Shown here in pieces: positions 1 to 8,445 of a stretch of 35,053 nt of DNA (positions are counted from its first letter, which is position 1; the number at the start of each line of letters is the position of its first letter). A model generated the notes under the pieces. It searched no databases, was not told the origin of the DNA, and saw only the letters and a program-made list of their open reading frames with translations. The position numbers and the translations under genes are program-made. The stretch spans positions 1 through 35,053 of IMG/VR virus record IMGVR_UViG_3300043395_000447, one strand, 5' to 3'. This DNA is from a virus.

Positions 1-286
1 CTAATATTGCTGGTGCAGTGCCTAATACAGTCAATGTGCTGGCTGGAACGGGGATGTCCGGTGGTGGTGCGCTGACCGGCAACGTAACTCTAAACCTGGC
101 TAATACGGCAGTCACAGCGGCTACCTACGGCAATGCCTCAACCGTTGCTCAAGTCACTATTGACGCTCAAGGCCGGATAACTAACGCTGCCAACGTATCT
201 ATTTCTATTGCATCTGGGAATGTCACTGGCCTTGGCACGATGGCTACCCAGAACGCCAATGCGGTCACCATTACTGGCGGCAACAT
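1..286. repeat. Terminal overlap copy A (matches 34768-35053)
   Basis: This segment aligns gap-free to the last 286 bases of the window. Bases 160-286 (127 nt) are identical to 34927-35053. Bases 1-159 differ at 11 sites (26, 29, 38, 47, 53, 62, 89, 92, 137, 140, 159), of which only 159 changes an amino acid (Ile versus Val). It is best read as an assembly overlap at a strain-variant site rather than a biological terminal repeat. Confidence 0.9.
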
Positions 287-617
287 TAACTCAGTAGCGC
301 ATTCGGGCGGCACGTTTGCCAGCGCCAACATTACGTCAGTTGCTGCGACTTTCCCCAATAGTTACCTTGCCAACAGCACAATGACGCTTGGTAATGCGAC
401 ATTGACGCTGGGAAGCACTACAAGCACCGTCGGCAACCTTGCGCTTAACAATGCCACCATTAACAGCGGCACAATCGCTATCAATGTGGCGAACGTAACC
501 ACGACAACGGCTGCGTCTGCGACTTTTGCGACATCCTCGCTGCCGCTAGTTCCTGCTGGTTACATAAACGTCAATTTGAACGGAACAATAGTCAAAATTC
601 CTTATTACGGAGTGTAA
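1..617 (+). CDS. Tail fibre protein, 3' part (5' part lies at the other end of the window)
   Basis: The frame is open from the first base, so this is the C-terminal part of a longer protein; the GTG at 18 is internal, not a start. It carries repeat-rich fibre sequence (GTGMSGGGALTGN and GLGTMATQNANAVTITGG motifs, then LGNATLTLGSTTSTVGNL), and ends with GYINVNLNGTIVKIPYY, a C-terminal strand common in phage fibres. Bases 1-286 align without gaps to 34768-35053 in the same frame, so the true N-terminus is probably encoded from 34488 across the contig junction. The role would be host recognition at the tail. The fibre identity is secure at family level; the receptor is unknown. Confidence 0.85.
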   Translation, partial: NIAGAVPNTVNVLAGTGMSGGGALTGNVTLNLANTAVTAATYGNASTVAQVTIDAQGRITNAANVSISIASGNVTGLGTMATQNANAVTITGGNINSVAHSGGTFASANITSVAATFPNSYLANSTMTLGNATLTLGSTTSTVGNLALNNATINSGTIAINVANVTTTTAASATFATSSLPLVPAGYINVNLNGTIVKIPYYGV

Positions 618-630
618 ATTGGAAGGCCAA

Positions 631-843
631 ATGTTATTTAACATTGTTGTCGGGATAGCAGCATTTTTCGGTGGTTGGACGCTCAACCGCATTACCAAGA
701 TGCTTGACCGCATGGATGAAGACATCCGTGATTTGCCGCACGTTTACGCCGACAAAGACACTTACAAGTCCGACATCAATGAGATCAAAGGGATGTTGGG
801 CAAGATATTTGACAAGTTAGACGGTAAGGTAGACAAGGTATGA
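631..843 (+). CDS. Small N-terminally membrane-anchored protein with a charged helical tail
   Basis: The 70-residue protein has a hydrophobic N-terminus (about residues 2-16, FNIVVGIAAFFGGW) followed by a charged, probably coiled-coil region (KMLDRMDEDI, then KGMLGKIFDKLDGKVDK). A GGAAGG site four bases upstream supports the ATG at 631; an in-frame TTG at 619 is the alternative. It lies just after the fibre gene and its stop overlaps the next start (ATGA at 840). Similar small proteins occur beside tail genes in other podovirus-like phages. The topology would also allow a spanin-like or holin-accessory role, but there is no lipobox and nothing specific supports that. Confidence 0.75.
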   Translation: MLFNIVVGIAAFFGGWTLNRITKMLDRMDEDIRDLPHVYADKDTYKSDINEIKGMLGKIFDKLDGKVDKV

Positions 844-1184
844 ACTTTGACACCCTTAGTATTGTCAAGTTTGGCGATAAAGACTCGCTAGGGGAGTTTT
901 TGTTTGAAAATGGGCTGCAACACCGGCTTTTTCAGCAAACATTGATGGATGCGGGGGAATCCGTACCAATTTACCCCCTGATTGACGCAAATATCGACAA
1001 TCTGGATGATTGGCTACAAGCCCACCAGGTCGAACACCAGTATTACGCCGGTCTGCTGGGGCTGAATAACCCCTTCAATTTGCTTGATACAGATTGGAAT
1101 AAAGAGGAAGATTTTTACGATTGGGTAGCCAGCCATCTGTATATTCACGAACAGATAGCAGCTTCCCTTAACTTGTCGAGTTGA
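840..1184 (+). CDS. Conserved phage hypothetical protein, acidic, 114 aa
   Basis: The start ATG overlaps the upstream stop (ATGA), which indicates translational coupling. The protein is acidic and aromatic-rich, with the stretches DNLDDWLQAHQVEHQYY and LLDTDWNKEEDFYDWVASH; I recognise this type as a recurring protein next to tail genes in podovirus-like phages but know no function for it. No membrane segment or catalytic motif is visible. Its position between fibre and internal virion genes suggests a structural or assembly role, which is inference. Confidence 0.75.
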   Translation: MNFDTLSIVKFGDKDSLGEFLFENGLQHRLFQQTLMDAGESVPIYPLIDANIDNLDDWLQAHQVEHQYYAGLLGLNNPFNLLDTDWNKEEDFYDWVASHLYIHEQIAASLNLSS

Positions 1185-1188
1185 TTAT

Positions 1189-1521
1189 ATGGCTATTCCT
1201 CCCCAACAAAATCCTAATGTTGCGCCGCAACAAGACGCAGCAGTAATGCAAGCGATGAAACCTGCGACTTCGCCTATGGATAACCCACAGGTTCAGCAAG
1301 CAAAACAGGAGTTGTTGGCGTTGATGCAAGAAACGGGGTTGACACCGCCGCAGCTTAAAGACTTGGGGAAGGCTGCTGAGATGGCGATTCGTGACAAGCG
1401 TGGGTATCCTTTGTTTTTGAAGAAACTACGTCAAGCGGGTTTGGCTGATGCTGAAGACCTGCGTGGAGATATAGATTATCAGGCGCTTGCGACGTTTGCG
1501 ACTGCCGCCAGAATGATGTAA
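1189..1521 (+). CDS. Pro/Gln-rich hypothetical protein, probably virion-associated
   Basis: This 110-residue product has a low-complexity N-terminus rich in Pro, Gln and Ala (residues 1-45), then a compact helical region with LMQETGLTPPQLKDLGKAAEMAI. It starts 5 bases after the upstream stop and is followed 13 bases later by the internal virion genes. The composition resembles small proteins encoded beside ejection proteins in podovirus-like phages. No specific family is recognised. Confidence 0.7.
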   Translation: MAIPPQQNPNVAPQQDAAVMQAMKPATSPMDNPQVQQAKQELLALMQETGLTPPQLKDLGKAAEMAIRDKRGYPLFLKKLRQAGLADAEDLRGDIDYQALATFATAARMM

Positions 1522-1534
1522 GCGGGGGGAAGAT

Positions 1535-2308
1535 ATGGGCTGGTTCGTAAAGTTCAGAAAGTTTGTTCGCAAAGCAGCGCCGATTGTCGCGGCAGTGGTA
1601 GCTATTGTTTTCCCTGAAGTTTTGCCGATGATCGGTGAAGCAATGGGAGCATCTGGCGCATCAGCCTCGGTAGTGGGCGCGTCAACGCTTTCTGGTGGAA
1701 CAACAGCACTAGCGGGTGGTTCGCCTGAAGACATTGCTAAAGCAGCGGCGATTGCTGGTGGCACAACTTATCTTGGTCAGCAATTTTCTGCAAAGCCAGG
1801 CGCTGACGGAACCGTGCCTACGGCGGGTAAAACAATTTCAGAGGGTGTCCAAAAACTTGGGGGATCACCTGAATTGGGTGCGTCTGTTGCCCAGGGTACG
1901 GGAACATTTGTCGGACAAACAGCCGGTGGTCTTGCTTACGGATTAAGCCCTGAAGATGCCCTAAAACAAGGCGCTATTTCTGGTCTTGTGTCTGGCGCGG
2001 GTGAATACGCAGCACAGAAATATCCTGCTCTGCAAGAAACCTCATTAGGCCGATTAGGTCGTGCTGCTGGCGAAACTGCGTTGGGTTATGGCCTTGCCTC
2101 TCAGTTTCAACAAGACAGACCCGCTGGCACAACTTACGATGTCAGCATGACGGGTATGCCTAGCGGTGGGGCTGGAAGTCAGGCACTGTCACAGGCTTTG
2201 CGGCTCGGTGATCCTGGTGCGCCTTTATTTGGCACAGAAAAAGAAGGTCAGCGCAGAAATGTTTGGAACGTAGCGTCACTCAAAGTCAAGGATGAAACGG
2301 GAGCATAA
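1535..2308 (+). CDS. Internal virion (ejection-type) protein, Gly/Ala-rich, hydrophobic
   Basis: The 257-residue protein starts with a basic stretch (FVKFRKFVRKAAP) followed by a hydrophobic segment (about residues 15-35, PIVAAVVAIVFPEVLPMIGEA), then long Gly/Ala/Ser-rich amphipathic sequence. A GGGGG site sits 8 bases before the ATG. It opens a run of four genes without intergenic space that resembles the gp7/gp20/gp16 ejection-protein block of P22-like phages by position and composition. A role in forming a DNA channel through the host envelope is inferred from that context, not from a motif. Confidence 0.65.
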   Translation: MGWFVKFRKFVRKAAPIVAAVVAIVFPEVLPMIGEAMGASGASASVVGASTLSGGTTALAGGSPEDIAKAAAIAGGTTYLGQQFSAKPGADGTVPTAGKTISEGVQKLGGSPELGASVAQGTGTFVGQTAGGLAYGLSPEDALKQGAISGLVSGAGEYAAQKYPALQETSLGRLGRAAGETALGYGLASQFQQDRPAGTTYDVSMTGMPSGGAGSQALSQALRLGDPGAPLFGTEKEGQRRNVWNVASLKVKDETGA

Positions 2309-2309
2309 G

Positions 2310-3413
2310 ATGGCAAAGCAAATTGCGAAACTGCTAAAGTCAACGATTGGAGACACCAGTGATCTGAAACAGATTGCCAAGGATCTCGCAAAGAAAGGTC
2401 GTGGCGGCGATTCTATGCTTGCTCACATCACGCCGAAAGAAGCCGAACTTCTGAAGTCTGCCGGTGGCGCTGGAACAATCAATCCTGATACCGGACTGTT
2501 GGAGTTTTATGATGGCGAGGGTGGTGATTTCACGCCAAGCTATTCTTTTAGAGATCCTGACTTCTATGCTCCAACACCAAGCTCATATAGCTACGATGTA
2601 GAAACAAGACCATCTAGCAGTTATCAGCCATCCCAATATGGCACAGATCCATTTAAAGGCGGCTACACAACTACGCCGGTAGAAACATATACGCCGCCAC
2701 AATTCTTGCCTGGCTACGGCGTTCCAAGGTATCAATCGGCAGCAGAACGTGCCGGTATTGGTAGCGATATGCCTGGTGCTATAAATTTGACGGGATTGTC
2801 TGATTTGGCGGCTGGAAGATTGCCGACATCTGGAGTTGCGCCAACGCCAGTAACACCAGGCGTAGAAACTCCTGCTGCTGACCAAAGTTATTTTGAAAAA
2901 CTCAAAAACAAAATTACAAGTCCAGAAACTTTGGAAAGATTGGGTTTGGCAGGTATAGGCGCTCTCCCAGGAATATACGCTGCAAGACAAGCGGCAAAGC
3001 AAGGAAAAATGGCAAAGCAGGAGTTGCAACAATTAGCTGCGCCTTATCAAACAGAGGGCAAGCGACTGCTGGAACAAGCGCAACGTGGTGAGTTGACTGC
3101 CCCTGCCCAACAGCAGATTCAGGCTATGCAAGCCCGTGCAGCCCAAGGCGTTGCTGCTAGGGGCGGTGTGGGCGCAGAACAAGCAGCGGCGCAGGTGGAA
3201 GCCTTCCGTCAGCAGTTGTTAGCTAACCAATATGACTTGGGCTTGAAAGTATCTGGCATTGGTGACCAGATTGCTACGGGTGCTATTAGGGCTGGTTTGC
3301 AGTCAGACGCATATGTGAATGAATTGACTTCCAATTATTACGCTAATTTGTTCCGTGATATTGGTGGTTTAGGCCAGCCAGCAGTTCCAGCAACTCAACA
3401 GCCGCAGAGGTAA
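2310..3413 (+). CDS. Internal virion protein candidate, 367 aa
   Basis: I place the start at ATG 2310, one base after the previous stop and six bases after a GGGAG site; an upstream in-frame ATG at 2292 is less well placed. The N-terminus is basic (KQIAKLLKSTIGD). The middle (about residues 75-175) is Pro/Ser/Thr/Tyr-rich and probably disordered. The C-terminal half is Gln/Ala-rich and helical (KRLLEQAQRGELTAPAQQQ and following). This pattern of a disordered linker plus Ala/Gln helices is typical of podovirus internal proteins. The exact counterpart is not recognisable. Confidence 0.65.
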   Translation: MAKQIAKLLKSTIGDTSDLKQIAKDLAKKGRGGDSMLAHITPKEAELLKSAGGAGTINPDTGLLEFYDGEGGDFTPSYSFRDPDFYAPTPSSYSYDVETRPSSSYQPSQYGTDPFKGGYTTTPVETYTPPQFLPGYGVPRYQSAAERAGIGSDMPGAINLTGLSDLAAGRLPTSGVAPTPVTPGVETPAADQSYFEKLKNKITSPETLERLGLAGIGALPGIYAARQAAKQGKMAKQELQQLAAPYQTEGKRLLEQAQRGELTAPAQQQIQAMQARAAQGVAARGGVGAEQAAAQVEAFRQQLLANQYDLGLKVSGIGDQIATGAIRAGLQSDAYVNELTSNYYANLFRDIGGLGQPAVPATQQPQR

Positions 3414-3415
3414 TC

Positions 3416-5152
3416 ATGGCAGATCCAGCATTTTCTAGTGCGCTACAAGAACTTACAGGAATGCCAGATCCATTGGCTTTTAAAAAGGCTGCGCCGATTG
3501 CAGATCCATTCGTTCAAAAAACACCGCCATTGGTGCGTGGTGGCGGCATATTTAAAGAAGAACCTGTTGCAGCAGCACCAACAGATAAAACTTATGAGCC
3601 TCCCGTAGATATTCCTTTGCCGGAGTTGCCTGATTACGAAACAACAGTTGCACAACCAGCAAGACTGTTATCGCAAACCCAGCAAGAATATGAAACATTT
3701 TTGGGCGAAAAAGAAGCAGACAAAGCAAAGCGTGAAGCTAGCCAGGCACGGCGCAAATTAACGGCTGCGGATAGATACAGAACTGATTTGCAAGCAGAGC
3801 AGATCAGAAAAGAACGTGACGCTTTTGAATCTCAGTTGGCAAAACCTTTTGTGCCGACACAGCAGAACTTTACTGATCTAGCAACCATGTACAGCTTGAT
3901 CGGTGTGTTGGGTTTTGCTATTGGCGCGGGTGGTAAGGGCAATGCGATACAGGCCATGAGTGCCATGAATGGCATGGTTGAAGGCGCTCGTCAAGGTCGT
4001 GAAGACTTGTACGAAAAAGAGAAAGATGCGTTTGAATACAATGCAAAAGCACTGCAAACCAAAATCAATTCTCTTAACAGCAAAATAAAAGAAATTGCTG
4101 AGTTGGCAAAAGTTGATTATGAGAAGGCTGATTTGGAAGCAGACGTTATGTTTGCAGAAGAAGGCGCTGAGTTTCTTAAAAAGTACAAAGACAAGGTTGG
4201 TCTTGTTAACACAATAAAAATGCTGCAAGAACAGGTTAAGGCTGGCGAGAAGTTGTATGAACTTAGAACTAAAGAAATAACTCGCATTGAAGAAATAAAC
4301 AAAAAGGCAAGAGACAGGTTTGAAGAAAACATTAGAAACATAGAAGTAAAGAGAGAAATAGCTGAACAAACGGCTGAGTTAAGAACATGGCTGGCTACTC
4401 AATCTGATACTACTCGCAGAGAACTTGCTGATGCTCAAGAAACGTTGCGTAGAGATCTCGCGGCTAAAGACGAAGCTGCTCGAAAAGAACGTGATGCGGA
4501 AAACAATAGAGTTCGTCAAGAAATGCAAAGAGAAAGAATAGCGGCAGAAGAAAGATCAAAAGCAAGCGAAAGATCATTAAGGCTCCTTATAGCCCAAATG
4601 AATGATAGGAGAGCAAGAGACAAAGCTGACACTAAATTAGACAAGATTCCACAAAAAGACAGAGATGCTTACCAGCTAAGAGAAACAACTATTCCTGCCC
4701 TGGAATCTGGTTTGCAAACACTTGACCGCTTACAGAAAGAAGGTAAGTGGAAAAAGATGACGGGTTTGTTGGCTATTGATCCTCGGGCTGCTGAAGCTGC
4801 ATTTAGTAATGATCCAGAAGCATTAAGTCTTATCAGGACGTTTGCTCGATTCCGTAGCGCAGAGTTTGAAACCGCTGGTAAGGCGCTGACGAAGATGGAA
4901 GACAAAATCTTGTCTCCGCTTTACAGGTCTGATTTGCGTACATATGAAGCTACTAGAAACGCAATGGACGAAGGTTTGAAAGAAATGAAAAGGCAGAAGC
5001 AGGGATTGGAAAACCAGTTCCCAAGCCTGAAACGCAGAGCAGAGGGTGAAGTAGAACTGCCTACGCCCAAAAATCAAAAAGAGTTTGATGCGTTGAAAAA
5101 AGGCGATATGTACATTGATCCTGATGACGGTAGAGTTTATAGGAAGAAATAA
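3416..5152 (+). CDS. Coiled-coil internal virion protein, 578 aa
   Basis: After a Pro-rich N-terminus (residues 1-80), this protein is dominated by long Lys/Glu/Arg coiled coil (roughly 85-150 and 190-410). The coil is interrupted by a hydrophobic Gly-rich patch near 158-175 (MYSLIGVLGFAIGAGG) that could insert in a membrane. The C-terminal tail contains FDALKKGDMYIDPDDGRVYRKK-like sequence, a terminal module I associate with phage internal and ejection proteins. It follows the previous stop by two bases and precedes the next gene by two. The coding sequence is rich in AGA arginine codons, unlike the packaging genes. Ejection-protein status is inferred from order and composition. Confidence 0.65.
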   Translation: MADPAFSSALQELTGMPDPLAFKKAAPIADPFVQKTPPLVRGGGIFKEEPVAAAPTDKTYEPPVDIPLPELPDYETTVAQPARLLSQTQQEYETFLGEKEADKAKREASQARRKLTAADRYRTDLQAEQIRKERDAFESQLAKPFVPTQQNFTDLATMYSLIGVLGFAIGAGGKGNAIQAMSAMNGMVEGARQGREDLYEKEKDAFEYNAKALQTKINSLNSKIKEIAELAKVDYEKADLEADVMFAEEGAEFLKKYKDKVGLVNTIKMLQEQVKAGEKLYELRTKEITRIEEINKKARDRFEENIRNIEVKREIAEQTAELRTWLATQSDTTRRELADAQETLRRDLAAKDEAARKERDAENNRVRQEMQRERIAAEERSKASERSLRLLIAQMNDRRARDKADTKLDKIPQKDRDAYQLRETTIPALESGLQTLDRLQKEGKWKKMTGLLAIDPRAAEAAFSNDPEALSLIRTFARFRSAEFETAGKALTKMEDKILSPLYRSDLRTYEATRNAMDEGLKEMKRQKQGLENQFPSLKRRAEGEVELPTPKNQKEFDALKKGDMYIDPDDGRVYRKK

Positions 5153-5154
5153 TT

Positions 5155-7455
5155 ATGGGCGGCAGATTTGGCGGTGAACCCGTAGAAAAAGAAGCGAAGC
5201 CTAGATTTGGTGGCGAGGCTGTGGATGCGGCTCCTAAAGCCGAGTCTGCTCCTGCGCCATCACCAGCCGTTGCTGCGCCTCAAAGCGAAAAAGATCCTAT
5301 AAAAGAAATGCTTTACGCAACAGGTTTGGGCGGTTTGTTTGGATTGGCTACGCCTGAAGTTTCGATGGGTACGGGTAGGTTGTTACAAAGAGTTCCCTAT
5401 AAACCAGTGCAAATGGCTGGCAAAGCTATGGAGTTAGCAGTGCCATCTATGAGGGGCTTTGGACAAAGGACGCTTGGCGGTGCTTTGGGTGCTACTGGCG
5501 GCTTTACTGGAGAGGCTTCAGGACAGGTTGCAGAAGCCTTTGGCGCATCTCAACCCGTAGCAGAATCGGTCAGGATTGCTGGCGGCATTCTTCCACTTGA
5601 GTTGGCAGCACAGGCAGCAAAAGGCGGTTCTTCTCTTGCAAGATATGTGGCTTCCAAAATACCTGGATTTAACATTGTCCGTAGCGTTATGGATGATGTT
5701 GGCGCTGAACAATTAGTTGGTAAGCAAAAAGAATTAGTAAAACAGCGTATTCAAGAATTGCGTCAGTCTCAGTTCACGACAGATGACCAAAAGAAAATCT
5801 ATGACGTTCTTTTGGATGAAGTTAATAAAGCAAAAAGTCTTGCTGATTTAGAAGCAAATTGGTCAAGGCTTGCTGGTGAGCAGGTATCTAAAGAAGAAAG
5901 AAAGGCTGCTACTGGGTTTTCTGGCATGGCTGGAGAACTTCAGGAAACCAAAAAATCTATTCTGGAAAATGCTAAAGCGGCATTAAGAAATGTAGGCGAT
6001 TCCACTAGAGAACTGTCGCAAATAGGCACATCTTTGCGTGACAAGATTTTATCTAGGTTTGAAACTGGTTCCCTAGAAAGATCTGACGCTTACAAAAAAC
6101 AAAAACAAATTAGGGATTCTGTTGTTGCTGGGAAAGAAGGTCAGGGCATTTTGGTTGAGTCGATGCCAGAATATAAATCTCTTGTCCAAGATCTTCGCAA
6201 TAAGCTGTTGATCGGTAAAACAGCAAGAGAACAAAAGACAGCGCCGGTAACTGAGCCTGGTGTGCTGAAGGCTTATCAAAACATTTACGATGCTGTCACA
6301 GCAAGGCGTGTTCAGGTGGGCGTTAATGAAATGGGGAATCCTGTCTACAAGACTTTCCCGACTTCGTTTGATGCGCTGGATGATGTACGTCGTAGATTAG
6401 GTGATGCTGCTTTTGGTAAGGCTGCTGAAGGCTATGAGGCACTAGGTCAAAAGATTTCAGAAGAATATTACGCAAAGATCAGTAATCTCCAGTCTAAGTT
6501 TGCTGGTGAGGCGCATGACACACTGCAAAGTAACTATGAACTTGCTTCCCGTTTGCTAGAGAAGTTCCGTACCAAGGCTGGCGCTAAAGCTACGGCTATG
6601 GATCGTATTGATCCAACTCAGTTCAAGACAGACGCTAAGTCATTGCCAGCGACCCTGTTTAACAGCCAGCAGTCGGTTGCAGATGCTATTGCGCTAACGG
6701 GTGACAGAAACCTGGTTGTGCAAGAAGCAAAGAATTATGTTGCTAAAAACCTAGCCAACATGAATGCGTCACAGGCAAAGAACTGGCTGACCGGCAAAAC
6801 CAATTCCGATTGGCTGTCTGCTTTGCCTGAAGTCCGTCAAACTGCTGATGCCTATGTTGCAAACCTTGAGCGTGCTGAACAGCGTGCTATGGGTGCTGCC
6901 AAAGTAGAAACCCAAATGGGTTCTAGGGAGCGCCAGGCTTTGAAAGAATCTGGCAAGGCATTGGAAGCCGGAGAGAAAAAGGCAGTAGAGATCACAGACG
7001 CAGCGAGGAAGGACGCAGAAAGAATCCTTGGCACAAAAGAACCCGCAGCCCAAGTTTCCTCAATAATCTTGTCCGGTGACAGGACGTTGTGGGATCGTAT
7101 TGCTCCTGCTATTGCCGCATCACCAAAAGGACAGCAGGTGTTGGAATCGGCGGTTCGGCAAGTGATGGCAGACAAGGCTTCTCAGAGCATTTTTGGCGCA
7201 GAGAGATTCTGGCAGACCAGCCTGAAAGATTCCCTGGCTAGAACTGGCCTGATGTCTCCTGACAAGATTAACGAGATTAGTCAGCAGCTAAATGCTATTG
7301 CTACCTCAACTTTGCCGGAGCAGCAAAAGTTAACCTTTTTTGGCAGAACGCTGAAAAACATCATTATTACTTATGGTGCGCCAGGAACCCGCCGTGCATA
7401 CAATGTAATTACAGGCGCAGGACAGCCGACTTCTATGGAACCTGGGAAACGATGA
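5155..7455 (+). CDS. Large internal virion protein, 766 aa
   Basis: This is the second largest protein of the window. It opens with a duplicated short motif (RFGGEPV at 4-10 and RFGGEAV at 17-23), then a Gly/Ala-rich hydrophobic region (about 50-165, GLGGLFGLATPEVSMG and GALGATGGFTGEASGQ), then long charged helices to the end. No lytic transglycosylase motif is evident. It is the last of the four-gene internal protein block and overlaps the next gene by ATGA. A DNA-ejection role is probable by position only. Confidence 0.65.
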   Translation: MGGRFGGEPVEKEAKPRFGGEAVDAAPKAESAPAPSPAVAAPQSEKDPIKEMLYATGLGGLFGLATPEVSMGTGRLLQRVPYKPVQMAGKAMELAVPSMRGFGQRTLGGALGATGGFTGEASGQVAEAFGASQPVAESVRIAGGILPLELAAQAAKGGSSLARYVASKIPGFNIVRSVMDDVGAEQLVGKQKELVKQRIQELRQSQFTTDDQKKIYDVLLDEVNKAKSLADLEANWSRLAGEQVSKEERKAATGFSGMAGELQETKKSILENAKAALRNVGDSTRELSQIGTSLRDKILSRFETGSLERSDAYKKQKQIRDSVVAGKEGQGILVESMPEYKSLVQDLRNKLLIGKTAREQKTAPVTEPGVLKAYQNIYDAVTARRVQVGVNEMGNPVYKTFPTSFDALDDVRRRLGDAAFGKAAEGYEALGQKISEEYYAKISNLQSKFAGEAHDTLQSNYELASRLLEKFRTKAGAKATAMDRIDPTQFKTDAKSLPATLFNSQQSVADAIALTGDRNLVVQEAKNYVAKNLANMNASQAKNWLTGKTNSDWLSALPEVRQTADAYVANLERAEQRAMGAAKVETQMGSRERQALKESGKALEAGEKKAVEITDAARKDAERILGTKEPAAQVSSIILSGDRTLWDRIAPAIAASPKGQQVLESAVRQVMADKASQSIFGAERFWQTSLKDSLARTGLMSPDKINEISQQLNAIATSTLPEQQKLTFFGRTLKNIIITYGAPGTRRAYNVITGAGQPTSMEPGKR

Positions 7456-7652
7456 GCAAGAAAACTAAGGGGATAAATCCAGATCTGGAAAAGGCTATTT
7501 CAGATTTGCTAAAGGCTACGATGAGTGACCCGATGGCAAGTTTGACGGACAAAACCAAGATTCTGGATAGAGCGTTAAAACTTGAGCAACTAAAAGCCAG
7601 AATTTCCGATGATGATTGGGGCGCTGGTTTTGCTATTGATGATGATGAGTAG
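7452..7652 (+). CDS. Small acidic hypothetical protein, 66 aa
   Basis: The start overlaps the upstream stop (ATGA). The protein is charged and helical (PDLEKAISDLLKATMSD, then LTDKTKILDRALKLEQLKARI) with an acidic end (DDDWGAGFAIDDDE). Small proteins of this pattern recur in podovirus-like genomes, but no function is known to me. It is coupled to the internal virion block and could be a chaperone or minor virion component; this is a guess. Confidence 0.7.
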   Translation: MSKKTKGINPDLEKAISDLLKATMSDPMASLTDKTKILDRALKLEQLKARISDDDWGAGFAIDDDE

Positions 7653-7661
7653 TATTATATG

Positions 7662-7686
7662 AGTATCCATTTTAAAAGGGGATACT
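7662..7686 (+). promoter_or_regulatory. Stem-loop overlapping the ribosome binding site of the gene at 7690
   Basis: AGTATCC at 7662-7668 is perfectly complementary to GGATACT at 7680-7686, with an 11-base AT-rich loop. The downstream arm contains the last bases of the AAGGGG Shine-Dalgarno sequence for the ATG at 7690, so folding would partly hide that site. Regulation is inferred. Confidence 0.4.
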
Positions 7687-7689
7687 TGT

Positions 7690-7914
7690 ATGGATGCTAT
7701 TCAACTGGTACGGTTAGCTTTGAACGTCATCAGCGAGAGATTGCTGGTGATTTTTGCCCTACTCCTGAACTTCGCGGTAACGTGTTGGACAATGTGGGGT
7801 TTAATGTGGGAAAGATTGGTGGCAATGGCGGTGTTCGCTCTGTTCAGCTACCTTTTAATAAAGATGGAAAGGACTAAAAATGCGCGACCCGAAAGATCTG
7901 ACATACAAGAGTAA
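7690..7914 (+). CDS. Small membrane protein with two predicted transmembrane segments
   Basis: The 74-residue product has hydrophobic segments at about 18-36 (LLVIFALLLNFAVTCWTMW) and 44-58 (VAMAVFALFSYLLI), then a charged tail ending RSDIQE. An AAGGGGAT ribosome site lies seven bases upstream. The frame was preferred over an overlapping one from 7659, whose product has no family resemblance, because LVRLALNVISERLL followed by a hydrophobic CWTMW stretch is a recurring phage membrane-protein pattern. It lies upstream of the second tail cassette and the lysis genes, so a lysis-related role is possible. Confidence 0.75.
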   Translation: MDAIQLVRLALNVISERLLVIFALLLNFAVTCWTMWGLMWERLVAMAVFALFSYLLIKMERTKNARPERSDIQE

Positions 7915-8119
7915 AGTGCCTGGCGCTGAAGAACTGAACTGGAGCCAGAAATACGCCAAGGCTGTTCGTCCACAGAAACCGGCTGACGCTACCGAACGGT
8001 TCCAGAAATGGCAACCAGGTCAAGTGCCTATGGGTGGCTTCCGTTCTGTATTCTGCTTTGATGACAGCTACAACAGCAAGCAAAGCCCGACTTCAGGCGG
8101 CGGCAAGAAGGTGTACTAA
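7880..8119 (+). CDS. Hypothetical protein, 79 aa, Lys/Pro-rich
   Basis: It overlaps the upstream gene by 35 bases in another frame. Its ATG follows AGGA at a spacing of about six bases, and its stop overlaps the next ATG (TAATG at 8117-8121). The protein is hydrophilic, with QKYAKAVRPQKPADATERFQKW and a Gly/Lys tail (SGGGKKVY). I recognise no domain. The tight coupling at both ends argues it is translated. Confidence 0.65.
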   Translation: MRDPKDLTYKSKVPGAEELNWSQKYAKAVRPQKPADATERFQKWQPGQVPMGGFRSVFCFDDSYNSKQSPTSGGGKKVY

Positions 8120-8445
8120 TGGGTATCATGGCCTTTAGCCCAATGGGGAACACGGTAACGTTTACCGCTGCCGTATCCCCGCCTACGCCCGTTCAGGCAA
8201 CATCGACCATTATTGGCGCAACACAGTACCGGATTCACAATCAAGGCGCTGTGGTGGTTTACCTTGGTTTTGGCCCGACTGCTAGTGCCGCGACCACAAT
8301 GGCAAACACGACGGTCACAGGATCTACGCTGACCTTGATGCCCAATTCGGTGGAAGTCTTTACCCTGAACGCTAACCAATACTTTACTGGTGCAACTGCC
8401 AGCAGCACTGCTGTTGTCACGATTGTGTCGGGGGATGGACAGTAA
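8119..8445 (+). CDS. Small beta-rich tail-associated protein, paralogue of the protein at 34149
   Basis: The 108-residue protein aligns end to end with the 109-residue product at 34149-34478. Shared blocks include GNTVTFTAA, PTPVQ, QYRI, YFTG.TAS and the GDG near the C-terminus, and roughly half of residues match by eye. Composition (Thr/Ala/Val/Gly-rich, no charges in the core) predicts a beta sandwich typical of minor tail or decoration proteins. Both copies sit immediately before a gene for an adhesive tail protein, so the pair looks like a duplicated two-gene cassette. The exact virion position is unknown. Confidence 0.75.
   Translation: MGIMAFSPMGNTVTFTAAVSPPTPVQATSTIIGATQYRIHNQGAVVVYLGFGPTASAATTMANTTVTGSTLTLMPNSVEVFTLNANQYFTGATASSTAVVTIVSGDGQ

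Noticed and set aside
3878-4369. Long leftward ORF opposite the coiled-coil virion gene
   Set aside because: It is Phe/Cys-rich antisense of a Lys/Glu-rich coding sequence, has no ribosome site and conflicts with a clear gene.
7659-7877. Rightward 72-codon ORF overlapping the gene at 7690
   Set aside because: It starts without a good ribosome site and has no recognisable pattern, while the overlapping 7690 frame has a strong site and a typical membrane-protein pattern.
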